A DNA stretch of 64,000 nucleotides, taken from Phascolarctos cinereus. Its lineage: Eukaryota; Chordata; Mammalia; Diprotodontia; Phascolarctidae. This document shows positions 1 to 12,578 of this stretch, piece by piece. The DNA is taken from assembly GCF_002099425.1 (NCBI RefSeq), contig NW_018343990.1, forward strand, positions 434,001 through 498,000, read 5' to 3'. How positions within the stretch are numbered: position 1 is the stretch's first letter; every line of letters starts with the position of its first letter. The notes beneath the pieces were generated by a model, which saw nothing but the letters and a program-made list of their open reading frames with translations, did no database searches and was not told the origin of the DNA. A program made the translations under genes and the position numbers.

Positions 1-494
1 TTTGTAGTTTAATTCCCTTGATATTTATGGTGTTTGTTCTCCAGCTTCCTAAGACAGAAAAATCCCCTTGCCTGCAATAAAACTTCCAATTCACAGTGAT
101 AAACTACTCAGGCTAGGTTGGGATGATCCAGGGATTGTTTTTCCAACCAAACAAGTGAAGGAGGATAAAAATGTGTGATTTCATCCATGGTGGGGACTTC
201 AAGTGTGGAAACTCACTACATTGGTGCTTCACCAATCCCCTCCCCGCCCCCACCTCCGAGAGCTAATAGCACTTAGGTTTACTTATCAGTTTTCTAAAGC
301 CTATCCAAATGAGATCTCGCAACACAGGTTCAGGCTATTATTCTAGTTCTCCTACCTAAGTCAATGTCATTTCACACCTTGAACAAATGCAACATCCCAT
401 CTGCATTCCAAACATCCCTCACGAAAATACACCGTGTCAGACATTAGGTTCAGGAAAAGATGAGTGGAAGAGAAATGAGAATACTCGAGACTCT
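1..494. other. No feature recognised
   Basis: Unique-looking AT-rich sequence with no coding pattern or repeat that I can name. Confidence 0.4.
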
Positions 495-985
495 TTTGTT
501 AGGATAAAATATAAAATCCTCAGCCTGGCTTTAAAGCCCTCCACAACCAGTCTACTCCCTACCTCTCTCCAATCTTATTCCATATTATGCCTCTTCACAC
601 ACTCTCTACTTCCATCCAACTTACCTACTAGATGCTCCCCAAACCCAGCATCCTACCTACCACCTCTGTACCTTTGAACAGTTTGTCTCCCATGGATGGA
701 AAGAACCTTCTTCACCTCCATGTAAAGGCAGAGAATTCTTATCCAACCTCAAAGCACACTCAATCCACATGAGACCTTTTTTGAACACCCTCAAATTGTC
801 TTCTTTCCCACTTGAAATTACTATTACTTTGTACACACTTTGTACTTCTTTATCTGTACTCATGTTGGAACCCTTCAGTAGAATATAAGCTCCTTGAGGA
901 CAATGACTACTTCATTTTTGCCTGTGTTTTCCCAGCATGAAGCACAATGCCTTGCACATAGTTGGTGTGTGATACAAGTCTCCTG
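495..985 (+). mobile_element. L2 LINE 3' end, decayed
   Basis: This reads along the L2 3' untranslated region: a line resembling 'ccttcacaacctggctc', then pyrimidine-rich text, then the terminal block 'ataagctccttgaggacaa' and a 'gcacaatgccttgcacatag' motif. It is heavily diverged, so an old insertion. The open frames inside it are chance. Confidence 0.6.
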
Positions 986-1027
986 AATGGAATTGCTAAC
1001 GCCATTAACATTTTGGCTGGTTCTTTA

Positions 1028-1272
1028 GCAATATGGTGGCAGAATAGATAGAGCACTGGGCTTGGAATAAGAAGGACTGATGTTCATGAATTCAGGTCTG
1101 GCCTCAGATACTTACAAGCTGTGTGACCCAAGGCAAGCCCCTTAAAGCTGTCTGCCTCAGTTCCTCATCTGTAAAATGAGTGGGAGAAGGAAAGGGGAAA
1201 ACCACTCTAGTAACTCTGCCAAGAAAACCCAAAAATGGGGTCACAAAGAGTCAGATATGACTGAACAACAAA
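1028..1272 (+). mobile_element. Mar-1-type SINE
   Basis: A tRNA-related head ('gatagagcactgggctt') leads to the CORE-like middle ('agctgtgtgaccc', 'ctgtaaaatgag') and a 3' tail 'cacaaagagtcagatatgac' ending in 'tgaacaacaa'. That tail is the RTE/BovB 3' end, so the SINE was probably moved by RTE machinery. Confidence 0.8.
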
Positions 1273-1999
1273 TTAGCAATTATCAAAGTGTTCTCTCTTT
1301 CCTGTGCCTAACAGAAAAAAAAAAGAATACTTTCCAGATTCAAAAATATAATAAACCATATTCTCCCAGGATCAAATAACTAATGGAAAAAGCACAAGCT
1401 AATTGGCATATATTCATCTTCCACCTTCAAAATAATAAAGATCCATATGCTCAATAGCACTTTAGCCTATAGCAAAATTATAAAGGAAAAGAGGTTTTAT
1501 CTCTATCCTTCCCCTTTAAAGCCCTACTCTTCAGGTCCAATTCCCTCACCACATAGCCTATGCCTTCATGCTACTCTTCAATAGCCCAAGTCACCCCAAT
1601 GTACCAATCTATTTGAGCTTACTCTCCCTAGAAGCATGTGCATCAGGGAACTGGGAGCATTTTGAGCTCTCAATTTAAAGTTACCAATATGAAAGCAACT
1701 CATGATTGCGGATTTCAAAGAAGAACCCTTTCTTGAAGTAAAGCTTTTATTTCATGACAAAATGTATATATAAACACAACACTGCTCCCTACTTTGAATC
1801 TAATAAGCAATTTTAGGTAATCTGCTTAGCTTTTCTTTCTTCAAATCATATCCTTTCATCTCCCATTTTGCCAGGCTGTTAATTTGTGAAACAGGCCAGG
1901 GAGGGAGCTGAAGTTTATTCAAAAAACAGTAGCCACAGGAAGCTAATAGAAGGGACTCTTCCCTCTATTTAAAGTTATCACCAATTATAAAAGGTATAC
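1273..1999. other. No feature recognised
   Basis: AT-rich spacer. No exon-like open frame and no repeat that I can name. Confidence 0.4.
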
Positions 2000-2450
2000 A
2001 GAAGTTGGCATGCATTTATCCCCCTTGAAGTCGTAGGCCAAAAATTAATACATTGTTGGTACATCTGTAAAACTGGTCCAAATACTGTGGAAAGCAATTT
2101 GAAATTATGTAAGAAAAATCAATCAATTGTTTGTGCCCTGTGACCCCACTACTCCTTTACTGACCATATATATTCCAAAGTGGGTCAAAGACGGAAAGGT
2201 CCCATATATGCCAACACATTCAAGGGGATACATTGAGTGTAGCAAAAAAGGTGGAACCCAAGTAGGTACCCAATTCTTGGGAAATAATTGAACACACTGT
2301 GATCTTTGTATCTAATAGAATATTATTGCACGATAAAAAATGACAGAGATGAGGAATCCAGAGAAATATGGGAAAATTTGTACAAACTGATTTAGAGAGA
2401 ACTATATGCAGAACCAGGACACTGTTACTGGGGAAGGTCATTGCCGCCCA
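2000..2450 (+). mobile_element. Old L1 LINE 3' fragment
   Basis: It shares the order of motifs seen in the better L1 copies near 38.6 and 44.0 kb: 'tggaaagcaatttgaaatt', 'tgaccccactactcctttac', 'ggtggaacccaagtaggta', then 'aatattattgcacgat' and 'agcagaaccagga'-like text. It is much more diverged than those copies, hence older. Confidence 0.5.
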
Positions 2451-2704
2451 TTTGTCATTGTGTTCTGAAATCTGCATTTATGTTTTAGTGCAACTTAGAT
2501 TTCTTCGCATGCTTAATGAAAAGCATCTATTTCTTAAGGAGAATTAAAAACTAATAAGCTCACAGCAGGTGCCTTCATTTCCTAGCAAAGATTTGGAAAC
2601 ACGAAATGGCTGATTATATAATAAAATACAGTAGCATTTTCTTTAAATGCTTCAATAAAGAAATAAGGGCTCCTCAAAACCGAGACTAGGATAACATTGC
2701 GACA

Positions 2705-2955
2705 TGAAATTAAGAAGCATTTATTAAGCACCTACTATGTGCCAGACACTGTGCTAAATGTCTTACACACATTGCCTCATTTGATCCTCGTAACTAATCA
2801 TCTTTGTAGAAATACCTATATGTGCCCACATTGTCTCTCTCTTAGAATGCAAGCTCACTAAAGACAGACACTTTTTTGTCTTCGCACTCCCAAGTGCCCA
2901 GCACAGTGTTCATCACATAGTAGGCACTTGATAAATGCTTGTTGACTAGTTGAGG
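2705..2955. mobile_element. Composite of 'catttattaagc' repeat and L2 end
   Basis: The left half is the start of the long 'catttattaagcacctactatgtgcc' repeat seen many times in the window. From about 2,845 the L2 terminus follows ('atgcaagctcactaaagac', 'gcccagcacagtgttc', 'ataaatgcttgttgac'). Confidence 0.55.
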
Positions 2956-3564
2956 GATACTGGATCAATGAGACAAAATAAAACACTTTTTCATGGCAAA
3001 AATTTCAAGTGAAAGAATAACTAATCATGACCAAGTGAAGATGTTGGAGGCATAAAAAACGTTCTCATACAGTAATTCTTCCTTCAAAAGAAGGTGGGGT
3101 TTTTTAGCCCTTTGAAATAATAAGTTTGCCTTTCAATGAGAAGTTTACAATTTAATATAAAAAGATGAAGGCCAAAGTCTTTCTAGACAACTCCTGAAAC
3201 GTGGGGGCATTTTCATACTTTGTATTAAACAGACCCATATCAATTTGTTTGGGGTATGAAACTAGAAGCATAGGTATAAAAGAAGGAGGAATATGAAATA
3301 CATAACCCAAATTGCCAGAGTACTGAAAGGCATTGAATGAAACGCCTAGCAGGTGACACCATTAGCTGCTTGTTTTATAAGAAAAACCATTCTGGGAAAT
3401 TGAATATGCCAAGATAAAGCAAGCACTTTGGGGACCACTGTTTGAATGAAAATTACTGGTAAAGAATACAGAGTAGGCATGAAGCCTATGCAGTGAGACA
3501 TGCCATTTAACACTTCCTTTTCTTGTCTGAGAGAAGCAGAAATGTCCCACTCAAAGAACACTCA
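2956..3564. other. No feature recognised
   Basis: AT-rich spacer. Two overlapping minus-strand open frames of 60-70 codons near 3.35-3.56 kb have no domain or repeat signature and look like chance. Confidence 0.35.
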
Positions 3565-4200
3565 TTCATTCAACCAGCATTTATTAAATATCTAGTCAAG
3601 TCAGCAAGTATTTAATGAGCACAAACCAAGCGGCAGGAATGCAAAGAAAGGCAAAAACAGTCTCTTCCTTCAAGGAGCTTACAACGGGGGCTGAAGGACA
3701 ACATGTAAATGACTGAGTACTAACAAGATATATACAGTATTAGGTGGAGATAATCACAGAGGGAAGGCACTAGCATGAAGGAAGAGTGAGAAAGGTTTCT
3801 TTACCAGGAATCATGCTAGGGGCTGGTCACAACAACACTAAAATTAAACAGTTCCTATCCTTAAGGGGGCTCTATTGGGGAGGGGGGCACCCCAACTTGT
3901 ACACAGCTAAGGAAATACGAAGTAATTTGGGGGAGGGACTCACACTAACAACCGGAGGAATCAGAAAAGACTTTGTCAAGAATTGGTATGTGATATGTGC
4001 CTCGAGAGAAACTAAGGATTCTTAGAGGTAGAGGTGGCGAGGAAGTATGTTCAAGGAGTGGGAAATAGCCAGTACGAACGCATGGTGATAGGAAATGAAA
4101 TGTTGTGTTTAGAGAACAGCAAACAGATCAGTTACACAGGAATGGAAAGTCAGTGAACAGGAGTAATGTGGAAGCAAGCAGCCCTGAAAGATAAGATGGA
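3565..4200 (+). mobile_element. Long interspersed repeat (3'-tailing family), decayed
   Basis: It starts 'ccagcatttattaaatatct' and runs through 'aaggcaaaaacagtctcttc', 'caaggagcttacaac' and 'gataatcacagagggaagg'. The best copy of this family is at 51,243-52,330. A second start of the same motif appears inside, near 3,800, so the locus may be two overlapping insertions. I cannot name the family; it has the look of an ancient mammal-wide repeat. Confidence 0.5.
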
Positions 4201-4239
4201 ACCAGGATTCAGAGGCTTTTAAATGACAGGAGGTGGGGC

Positions 4240-4503
4240 TAGTTTGGGGAGCCAGGTGGCACAGTGGATAGAGTACCAGGCCTAGAATCAGGAAGACTCA
4301 TCTTCCTAAATTCAGATCTGGCCTTTGACACTTACTAGCTGTGTGACCCTGAGCAAGTCACTTAACCCAATTTGCCTCAGTTTCCTCATCTGTAAAATGA
4401 GCTGGAGAAGGAATCAGCAAACCACTCCTATTATCTTCATCAAAAAAAAAACCCAGATGGAGTCACCAAGAGCTGAATACAACTGAAACTACTCAACAAC
4501 AAT
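4240..4503 (+). mobile_element. Mar-1-type SINE
   Basis: The head 'agccaggtggcacagtgg' is followed by 'agctgtgtgaccctgagc', 'ctgtaaaatgagctggag' and a worn RTE-like tail ('gagtcaccaagagctgaata', 'ctcaacaacaa'). Confidence 0.8.
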
Positions 4504-4699
4504 ATTAAATGCCGTTAGGGATTTAGAGATTAGGGATTAGCTGTTAGGAATGCAACACAGTCAGAAACATGTTTTAGGAATATCATTTTGCCAGCTAGAT
4601 GGAAAATTAATTTGAAAGGAGAAAGACTTGGGGCACAGAGACCAAATGACTCCAGTGTTACTCTTTCCTTTCAAAATATTTCAACTCGCCATCCTGCAC

Positions 4700-4925
4700 A
4701 TAACATGTATTCTGGCTATACTGGCATAGTTGCTATTGCAGCACCCCATCTCCTACCTGCATGCCTTGGCACAGACTGTCCCATAGGCCTGAAAGGCACT
4801 CCCTTCTCCTCTTTGCTTCATAATTTCTTGCTTCTTTCAAGGGTTATCTCAGGTGCCACCTCCCTATGGGCGGGGTAGCTTTTCCTGATCATCCTAAGGG
4901 CTGGTCTTCTAGCCTTCCTCACACT
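4700..4925 (+). mobile_element. Possible L2 3' region fragment
   Basis: Pyrimidine-rich text with 'gcttttcctgatcatcct' resembles the 'cctttcctgatcc' part of L2. The match is weak. Confidence 0.3.
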
Positions 4926-5429
4926 ATTAGAAACCTCAGATAAAAAAAAAAAAAGGCTCAGCAATGTAGAGTAGTACAGCAAGTCCCTCAAAATGAAGCG
5001 TTCAAATGTCATTTGTACCCCGATTTTTTTAATCTAGACAAGTATATATTCAGATCTGGTAGTAGCAGTAACAGCTAAATAGCCATAAAAATAATTTCAC
5101 TACTAGAACACAATAACTCAGTGGAAAGAAGAAAAATTAAAAGGAGTTCAACTGGGATTGTTCCCCTGGAAAAGAGGAGGCTTAAGCCTTGTTAAGGTGT
5201 ATATGAAGAATCTTGAGAGGATGTTGTTCTTCACAAAGGATCAACTGAGAGCAGCTATCCTTAAACTGCACATCCTAGTGAAGCTCTGTTGTCATTAATG
5301 TGAGTGTGTTCACTGACACAACTTACAGCCTATTCATACCTGCCTAATCCCTGTGACTCTTGACCATGGCTCCCATGAGTCCCCAAAGGGCCAGCCCAAC
5401 ATGCCCATGGTCCTTCCTCTTTCTTTTGA

Positions 5430-5860
5430 TATCACATGGGTACCATAAATGGAATACATTATTACTGTTCCATAAGAAAATGAAGACAAAGAATTCAGAA
5501 GGGTGGGAAGACATAAACCAATGCAGAGTGAAGTAAGCAAAATTAGGAAAAGAATATATGTATATCATTATTGTGATGTAAATGAAAAGAACCACCAAAA
5601 AAACCATGCTGAAATTCAGTGCTGTATAATTATGGCCAAACTTTGTTCTGCAAAAGAGTTGAGAAAACTTCTCATCCTCTTCTTTGTCTATGTGAGAATT
5701 ATAGGTATCAAATATTGCATGTATTGTCAGCACCCATTTGATGTATTTGTTGATTTTGCTAAACTGCCTTTTTTCTCCCTTTCTTTTTGAATTCTTTTTG
5801 ACAAGGATTAGTTCAGTGGTGAGGGATGGAGGATGATAATTTGTGAAGAAACTGAGGTGA
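5430..5860 (+). mobile_element. L1 LINE 3' end, older subfamily
   Basis: Typical L1 trailing text: 'aaaattcagaagggtgggaaga'-like sequence, 'gcagagtgaagtaagcaaaa', 'aaagagttgagaaaactt', 'tattgcatgtattgtcagca' and 'ttgattttgctaaactgcc', then a T-rich run. The 195-codon minus-strand frame across this block is an antisense shadow of it. Confidence 0.65.
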
Positions 5861-5999
5861 CTTAAGTACAAAAGATAACAATTAAAATTTGAATTGGTTA
5901 TCAATTTAACACACAGGCATCTGTGGGTCATCTTTCATTTAGAGTATCTTTATCATATCAGGGTAGATTTTCAAGAGGACACAAGCAAGGACTTTGCAG

Positions 6000-6340
6000 A
6001 ATTATAGCATTTTAAGGTGGAAGAAATCCCAGAGGCTATATAGGAAGTCATCCAGTTTATTGGATATAACTTTGGACCAAAAGACCTGGGTTTGAGGTCT
6101 GGCCCTACCTTGGACAAGTCTCTAAACATCTGAGTTTCTATTTCCTTGTCTATCTGTAGAATGAGCAAAATAATAGCTACAGCCTGTCATTCCCAAGGTT
6201 ACAGTGAGATCAGATGTGCAAAACTACAATATAAATGGAAGGCATTTTTATAATTACTTCCTCCAGCCCCCTCATTTTATAGATGAGGAAGTTGAGACCT
6301 AGAGAAACTAAATGACTTATCAAATATTATACATGATTAC
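6000..6340. mobile_element. MIR-like SINE interrupted by a second MIR
   Basis: The outer element reads 'ggtggaagaaatcccagagg...aagtcatccag' and resumes at about 6,255 with 'cagccccctcattttataga'. Between them (about 6,060-6,240) lies a plus-strand MIR-like unit: 'acctgggtttgaggtctggc', 'cttgtctatctgtagaatg'. The flanking words 'tcatccag' and 'ttcctccag' could be a worn target duplication. Confidence 0.5.
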
Positions 6341-7369
6341 TCATCAAATTATATTATATTGACTTGCCAAATGATAAAGGAGATTCCAATCCAACTGTCA
6401 GACAAATGAAAAGAGGGTGGAGTTTTAGAGAATATACTCCTACATAGCTTTTTAAAATATTTAAAAATTAAGTAACAATTTTCTTAGAGTGTGTAAGTTC
6501 TCTCTCGCTCTCTCCCTCTCTCAGTTCTACTATTCCAAGATTTTTTTTCTTTTAATGCCAGCACAAAGATCTAAAGTAGGAGTCACAAAAGATTATATAC
6601 TTGACACAAATGACCCAGAAGACTATTTGCCTAGTGGTTTTGGCATCATGAAAATTGACTGACCTCCTCTGACTGACCCTTAGAAGTTCCTCGTAAATGG
6701 GTTTTTTTTTCTTCCTCTTTGAAACTTGCCCAAGTACCTCATTTACAAGTTCTTGATTTGGGAGCCAAATGTTAATGAAATATGAAAAAATAATTATCAG
6801 TCAGGAGGTAGACTGCATCAGTTAACTGTCATTCATTTCAGTCAAGCTATTCCCCTCCCCGCCAAAAATGGTAAAGAAATGCATTTTTAAACTACAAGAA
6901 CCAGAAGGCTCCTTGCCATCTCTTCAGACTGTTAACTGTGCACCATTTTCACCTTCAGAGCCACCCTGGTCAATTAAGATTCTCATCCTAAGAACATTTC
7001 AAAAGAAATTAAAAGTTATTCTCAAATGTAGAGAATGTCAGTGTGAAAAATATAACAGACATATTTGTATGGGTGGAGTAAAATGGAAATCACCCAGAAA
7101 AATAGAAACTAATTCCTATCTGATTCATGTTGGTGACTTCAATGGCAGGATATACACAGCACTCCACTCTTTGTTTGGAAACTGCCCTTTATTACTTCAG
7201 GTTAATTACATCCTCCAGAAGAGTCAACTCAAGGCTGATGGTGGGGAAAGGGAGGCAAAAAACAAATGTCCAGACAGGAACACACATATAGTGCTTTATA
7301 TATGCAGTATCATTTAGCATTACTGCTAATTGTATACATTTTATATCTACATATTTACATGTTATTTTT
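6341..7369. other. No gene; spacer
   Basis: The longest frame (149 codons, 6,868-7,317 plus) has no recognised domain, no splice-site context and ordinary AT-rich composition. It is probably chance. A short CT-rich run lies near 6,500. Confidence 0.35.
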
Positions 7370-7600
7370 CCCCACCCCAGACAAAAAAGAGAAAGCTCCT
7401 TGAGGGCAGGGATGGTTTCAGGTTTGTCTTTGTATCTACAATGCCCAGCACTATAGTAAGTAGCACTCTGTAAATACTTGCTGAAGTGAGCTGAACTTGA
7501 CAGATGAAGAGAGTAAGGCTTAGAAAGACTGAATGACTTATCCATGACCATACAGTTAATTAGAGTCTGAACCAGGTCCTACAGTTACAAGTCTGGTTGT
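7370..7600. mobile_element. L2 terminus followed by MIR piece
   Basis: 'agctccttgagggcaggga', 'atgcccagcactatagtaag' and 'ctctgtaaatacttgctga' mark an L2 3' end on the plus strand. From about 7,520 comes minus-strand MIR text ('tgaatgacttatccatgacc'). Confidence 0.6.
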
Positions 7601-8007
7601 TTTTCTACTACTGTTTGAAAATTAATATCCATTTAGTTTTAATAGCGTAAAACCTTTTCAATCGGATAAGTAACATGCAAATAGCTACCACACAGAACAA
7701 GGTGATGATAGTGAATTTAAGAGAAAATTACAAACAAAACCGATACCAAAGAGGGGCATTTTGAATAAAAAATAAATTTCAAATAATAGGATTTCAGCTA
7801 TGCAGTTGAAGTTAACACATGATCTGGAATTAGCTTATTACAAAATATGTAACTAATAAAAGCCTAGACCATCTTGAGTTAGCTATCAGCTTTTTCTCCA
7901 GGGAATTTGCTCACAAGAAAACAATTTTTTGGGTCTCATTTCTTATAGGGACTGTAGTCACTGCTGGTACCACCAAAATTAAGATAAAGGGCAAAACATC
8001 TCTAGAA

Positions 8008-8241
8008 CAGGGGTTCTTCAACTATTGTACATCATACCCCTATTTGGCAGGCTGGTAAAGTCTATACACCCCTTCCCAGGAAAAAAAAAAAACACTCCTA
8101 AATGCATGAAATTGAATGCATACAGTTACAAAGGAAATTAAAAGTTAGTTTAAAAAAGTTGTAATTTTTCCCATCCAAGGGTTTATGGAATGTTTTGACA
8201 GAGTCCTTGGGGGTCTATGGATCCCAGGTTAAGAACTCTTT
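8008..8241. mobile_element. hAT-type non-autonomous DNA transposon
   Basis: It begins 'caggggttcttcaac' and ends 'ggttaagaactcttt', an imperfect inverted repeat. The inside carries 'ggcaggctggtaaagtctat' and 'ttgggggtctatggatccca', the complementary 'wrong side of the coin' pattern of this short element. Three more copies are seen at 27.9, 46.7 and 47.8 kb. Old, no coding capacity. Confidence 0.7.
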
Positions 8242-8689
8242 TCTACGGAATCAAACTCATAGCCACTTACCACTACGCAACCTCATTCAGCATTGAAGAA
8301 TGGAATGACACTTTTTTAAAATTAAAAATGGTAGTCATTATCTGAGTAACAATCTTCTCTCCTGTACATGCCACTGTGACCTAAGCCTGACCTCTACTCA
8401 TGCTGTTCCCTATTCCAACCCCACCAGGATCAGATCTTTGTAGCCCTGCAGCATTTCCCTTTCATAGAACCTCTGGAAGATGCATTTTCATGAAAGTGAA
8501 TCCATTACTGTGGGTAGATGAGCAACTAAAATTATAAAAAATAAATAAATAAATATGTAAGTATTTATTTATAATAAAATATAATACATACTTCTAAGAT
8601 AGATTGACAGATGTTTGTCACATTTAGAATGATCAAAATTTGTCATAGGCTCCACACCATAAGGCCTATTGAGTTACAGGGCCTTAAGT

Positions 8690-9525
8690 AGTCTATCTTG
8701 GGGTAATAGGGGGATTCCTTCAAAAAAGGAGGCATCCTACTTCTTCTCCCCTCCTCCACATCCTTCAAGGACTAAATTAATCATCACAATGCCCTCCCTG
8801 GGCTATCTTAACCTATGTTCATTTCGCTTTTCTAAATTTCTGCCATACTTGGAATTGCTATTACAGCTTAGCACTTAATTGTCCTGTCATTACTTAGTAT
8901 GCATTGGTCTGATCTCTCCAATTACATTATGAGCTCTTTGATGGCTCAGCCCATGTAGCTTTTGTATCCCATGAGACACCTAGCACAGGCTTAGTACTAT
9001 TGGCAGAGCTCATCATTCTTATTACTCAAGCTCAGAAACTAGGTGTCACTATTGATCCCTTCTCACTCCTTTTCTCCACATCATCAGTTACTAGGTCTAA
9101 TCAGTACTTCCTCTATGTTCTTTTTCAAACTTATTTCTTCTTTTCCACTCCCACTAAAACCACTCTTGTCCAAACTTTTATTTCTTCTCTCATAGATGCT
9201 ACATTCCCCTGCTACCAGTCTCTATCATGTCATTATTAGTCTCACTAAAAACATCACTTTTTTATATATCATTTTTTCCTCAAAAAACTTTCAATGACTC
9301 CCTAGTGCTTGTAGGATAAAATGTAAACTCATTAACCTAACATTCAAGAACTTACACAGTTTCTATGTACTCACACAACATTTAGTTTATTCTACTTGTA
9401 TTACATTTTATACTCCATCGTATTATAGATTCCAACTAGACCATAAGTTCCTTGAAGGCAAAGACTATGTCTTATTACAGGACCCAGAACAGTGCCTTAT
9501 ACATTGTAGATGCTCAATGAGCTTA
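8690..9525 (+). mobile_element. Two decayed L2 3' regions in tandem order
   Basis: The first ends near 9,000 ('gagctctttgatggctcag', 'acctagcacaggcttag'). The second runs from about 9,030 ('aggtgtcactattgatccc') to 9,525, ending 'agttccttgaaggcaaaga', 'cagaacagtgccttatacat', 'agatgctcaatgag'. They may be one L2 with an internal duplication or two insertions. Confidence 0.55.
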
Positions 9526-10254
9526 AATCACACTTGAGCAATTGAAAGGAGGAGCATTTCCCCATTTGGGATATCTTATGCCCCTACAAAACCAGACTGT
9601 CCTCCCACCTCCACCAATTTTGGGGTGCCATATAACAATTCCTGAGGTACCATTAAATATTTCTGCTCCCAAAAGATCATATACATTTTGATTTTTCATA
9701 GTGAGCACTCATTAAATACTGATAGATTGATATAGTGCCAGGCCCCATTTCCAGAGGGTATTCAGTAAATGTCTCGCTGATTGACAGCATTTTGAGTAGT
9801 CTCTGTCTAATTGGGCATCATGCAAATAAGCACTTAGAGATAACTCAAAATGATAAGGACAACTATGAACCAAGGTGATGTTTTTATGGGAAACAGAATC
9901 TGGCATCTTTCACAATTCAAAATTACTTGGTATTTGGGATTAGAGAAAGCAATAGAGAAGAAAGGCTTTTGCAAGGGACTTTGGGAAGGGTAAAGGGGAT
10001 CTGTCCTCTCTTCCTCCACCAGTTAGAGAGATGATGGGGATATACTGATGATTATTTTGTGGCCTGGATTGTTTAAAGCTCCTTCCACCCTCTCAGAACT
10101 TAACCGAGATTGGGAGGGAAAAAAATTAAATCTTAGGAAATAGGACAATAAGAATATTAGCAAATAAAGATAGGAAAATCCATTGATCCAAGGAACTCCA
10201 GAATGAAAAAATTCACTCTACCAATACAGGCTAGCACCTCCTCTGCCCCCTCTA
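9526..10254. other. No gene; spacer with small L2-like scrap
   Basis: About 9,710-9,790 resembles an L2 end ('tagtgccaggccccatttcc', 'cagtaaatgtctcgctgatt'). The rest is unassigned. Confidence 0.35.
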
Positions 10255-10370
10255 GTCTTGGAGAGTTGCCTAGAACACTGAGAGGTTGAATGATTTACCC
10301 AGGATAACACAGCTAGTATGTGTCAGGCCTCCAACCTAGGTTTTCCTGGCTCCAAAATGGGCTCTCTAAT
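10255..10370 (-). mobile_element. MIR SINE fragment
   Basis: The complement of the MIR core is visible ('gaatgatttacccaggataa', 'cacagctagtatgtgtcagg'). Confidence 0.55.
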
Positions 10371-11194
10371 CAAAGGGGGGAAAGTACTTAACAGTTTCCT
10401 CAAGGAGATCTGTGATCTTGTTACTCTGAATATTGTCTCCAATAACACAGATAGCAACTCAACCATTCCTAGGATTCATTCACAACTCATCTCATGTTCC
10501 CCCATCTGTTCCCAGGGGATTCACCCAACGAGGCACAAGCCTTCCTTGTTTTCTCTTGACACTGCAAGTACTTATCAGTTGTAACTTCTTGCCATCTGAC
10601 CCATCTATATTTTACACATATCTTTTTTTGAGAATAGCCTTATCAAAATTCTTTCTTTACAATGTCTTTCAGCCTACTCAGGCTTACCAGGGACATTTCC
10701 CTAATCCACTGATCAACAGTACAGCAGATGAAGAAGCCTCTGCAAACTTGCCACTCTTGGGGAACTTCTAGCCACTGGAGTTGGATATTATATACTGTGG
10801 GAATGGTGTTTTCCTTTCATTCTTTTTTGCTTTCTCACTTAAATTTATGAGAAATTTATATAACTATAATTTAGCTTTTAAAAAATGTTTAAGGTGCTTC
10901 AAGAATCCTGAAGGTGTTAAATAACTTCTAAGCATGGCATTCATCTATTATCACCATTATTACTATATTGTCATTAATGCACTCTGCGCTTAGGTGTGCT
11001 TGGTTTTTTTTAATGTTCTCATTAGGAAATATAGATTTAACAATTTAAAAACTAATTTTAATCCTTCCCAAAGGTCTTAGGCCATCAATTCAGCTGAGAC
11101 TTGGAATATTCAGAGTAATTTTTCTTGCAGTAACAATAAGCTTCCTTCTCTGTTCCTCCAAAAGCTCTCAATTTTGATCAAGGATAACATAATA
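10371..11194. other. No feature recognised
   Basis: AT-rich spacer. Overlapping short plus-strand frames at 10.3-10.8 kb show no domain. Confidence 0.35.
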
Positions 11195-11410
11195 ATAATA
11201 ATAAGTAGCATTTATATTATATCTACTATGTGCCAGGCACTGTGCCAGTCACTTTACAAATATGTCATTTGATTCTCAAAACAAAATTTGGGCGGTAAAT
11301 ACTATTCTTATCCCCATTTTACAGCTGAGGAAACTGAGGCAGACGGCAGTTAAGCAACTTGCCCAGGTTCACACAGCTTGTAGGTTTCTGAGGCCACATT
11401 TGAACACAGA
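11195..11410 (-). mobile_element. MIR SINE, nearly full length
   Basis: On the complement this is a standard MIR: (ata)n start, 'ctatgtgccaggcactgtgc', 'ccccattttacagctgagga', 'ttgcccaggttcacacagct'. Old and diverged. Confidence 0.75.
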
Positions 11411-12578
11411 ATCCACTCCAGTACTTAGCTACCTAAGAGAAATACATCTTCAGCTGGAGCATGGTATTTGGTACTATTGCAGTTGTAATGATTTTACTGC
11501 GCACACACCTTTAAGCTGCCTTCAAGTCCCACCATTAGGAGATAATTGCTTTGGACTGAGTTTAAACCACTTCCTCGAAGAGAAAAATCTTCTGATCATA
11601 GTTACCAGTTTTTGCTGTGTGGTTAGTGGTAGTTTTTACCTGCCCCATTCTCTTACAAGCTAGGCATATTTCAGCCCTAGAATGAGAATTTTCCCCCACT
11701 AAGAGCAACTACTTTTCTCCTTTAGGAAGTAGCCCAGCCTTTCTTCCAAAGACTCCTTCCACAAAACAGGCTATTAACAATGTCATCTTTTGTACTGTAT
11801 ATAGGGCATTCCACTTGGGGACCTAAATGGACTTGAGGAAAAAAATATACCCACCTAGTAGCTCCAACACCCCATAATTGAAAACCCAATTTCTTCCTCC
11901 CCACTATTTCCCATCCAACCTCTTGAATAACCTTCCCCCAGTCAGTTCCAGAAAAGGATAACCTAAATATGAAATGAGCCATCCCTCTCCCTGTTTGTCA
12001 CTGTGACAAGTTAAAACCAAACCTCTACTTAAGCCTTTCTTATCAAAATGATCCATTCTCCCCTTTTAGCATGAATTGGGCTTTTTGTTATGGCAAACCT
12101 CAAATTATGGTTTGGTTTGGTCTCTCTGGTGTTTGCATTACCTCATTAAAAGCTGACAGAAACCCTCTGAGCATTCTGAATGGTGAGTGCTTTTACAAGC
12201 CATATCAAATATTAAGTTCCCCGACGGCATTTTTATTCTTGGCCAACCAAGGAAAACTTGAAGTGCCATACCAGGATATGATAACAATCTATCAATTTCC
12301 AAACATCAAAATTGTTTCATAGAAAGAAACCAAACAACCCAAAGGAGCACCAGAGGCTGAAAAACACAAATCGAGGAAAATCAAGCAACAACTGACCAAG
12401 ATGCCAAAGAACATGTTCAACAATTACTAGGGATGCCCCAAACAAGCAGGGAGTTCTCTGCTATTCCCATGATGTTCCCAGAAAAAAATCAACCCTGTAC
12501 TGCCTAATAGACTGGTTTTAAGACTAGAGGAAGAATATTTGATACTTCTAGGGGGGGAGATTCTAATAAAATACACAA
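11411..12578. other. No feature recognised
   Basis: Unique-looking sequence. I see no convincing exon or repeat. Confidence 0.35.

Noticed and set aside
5344-5931. 195-codon minus-strand open frame
   Set aside because: It is antisense to an L1 3' end and to flanking AT-rich DNA; no domain, no start or splice context.
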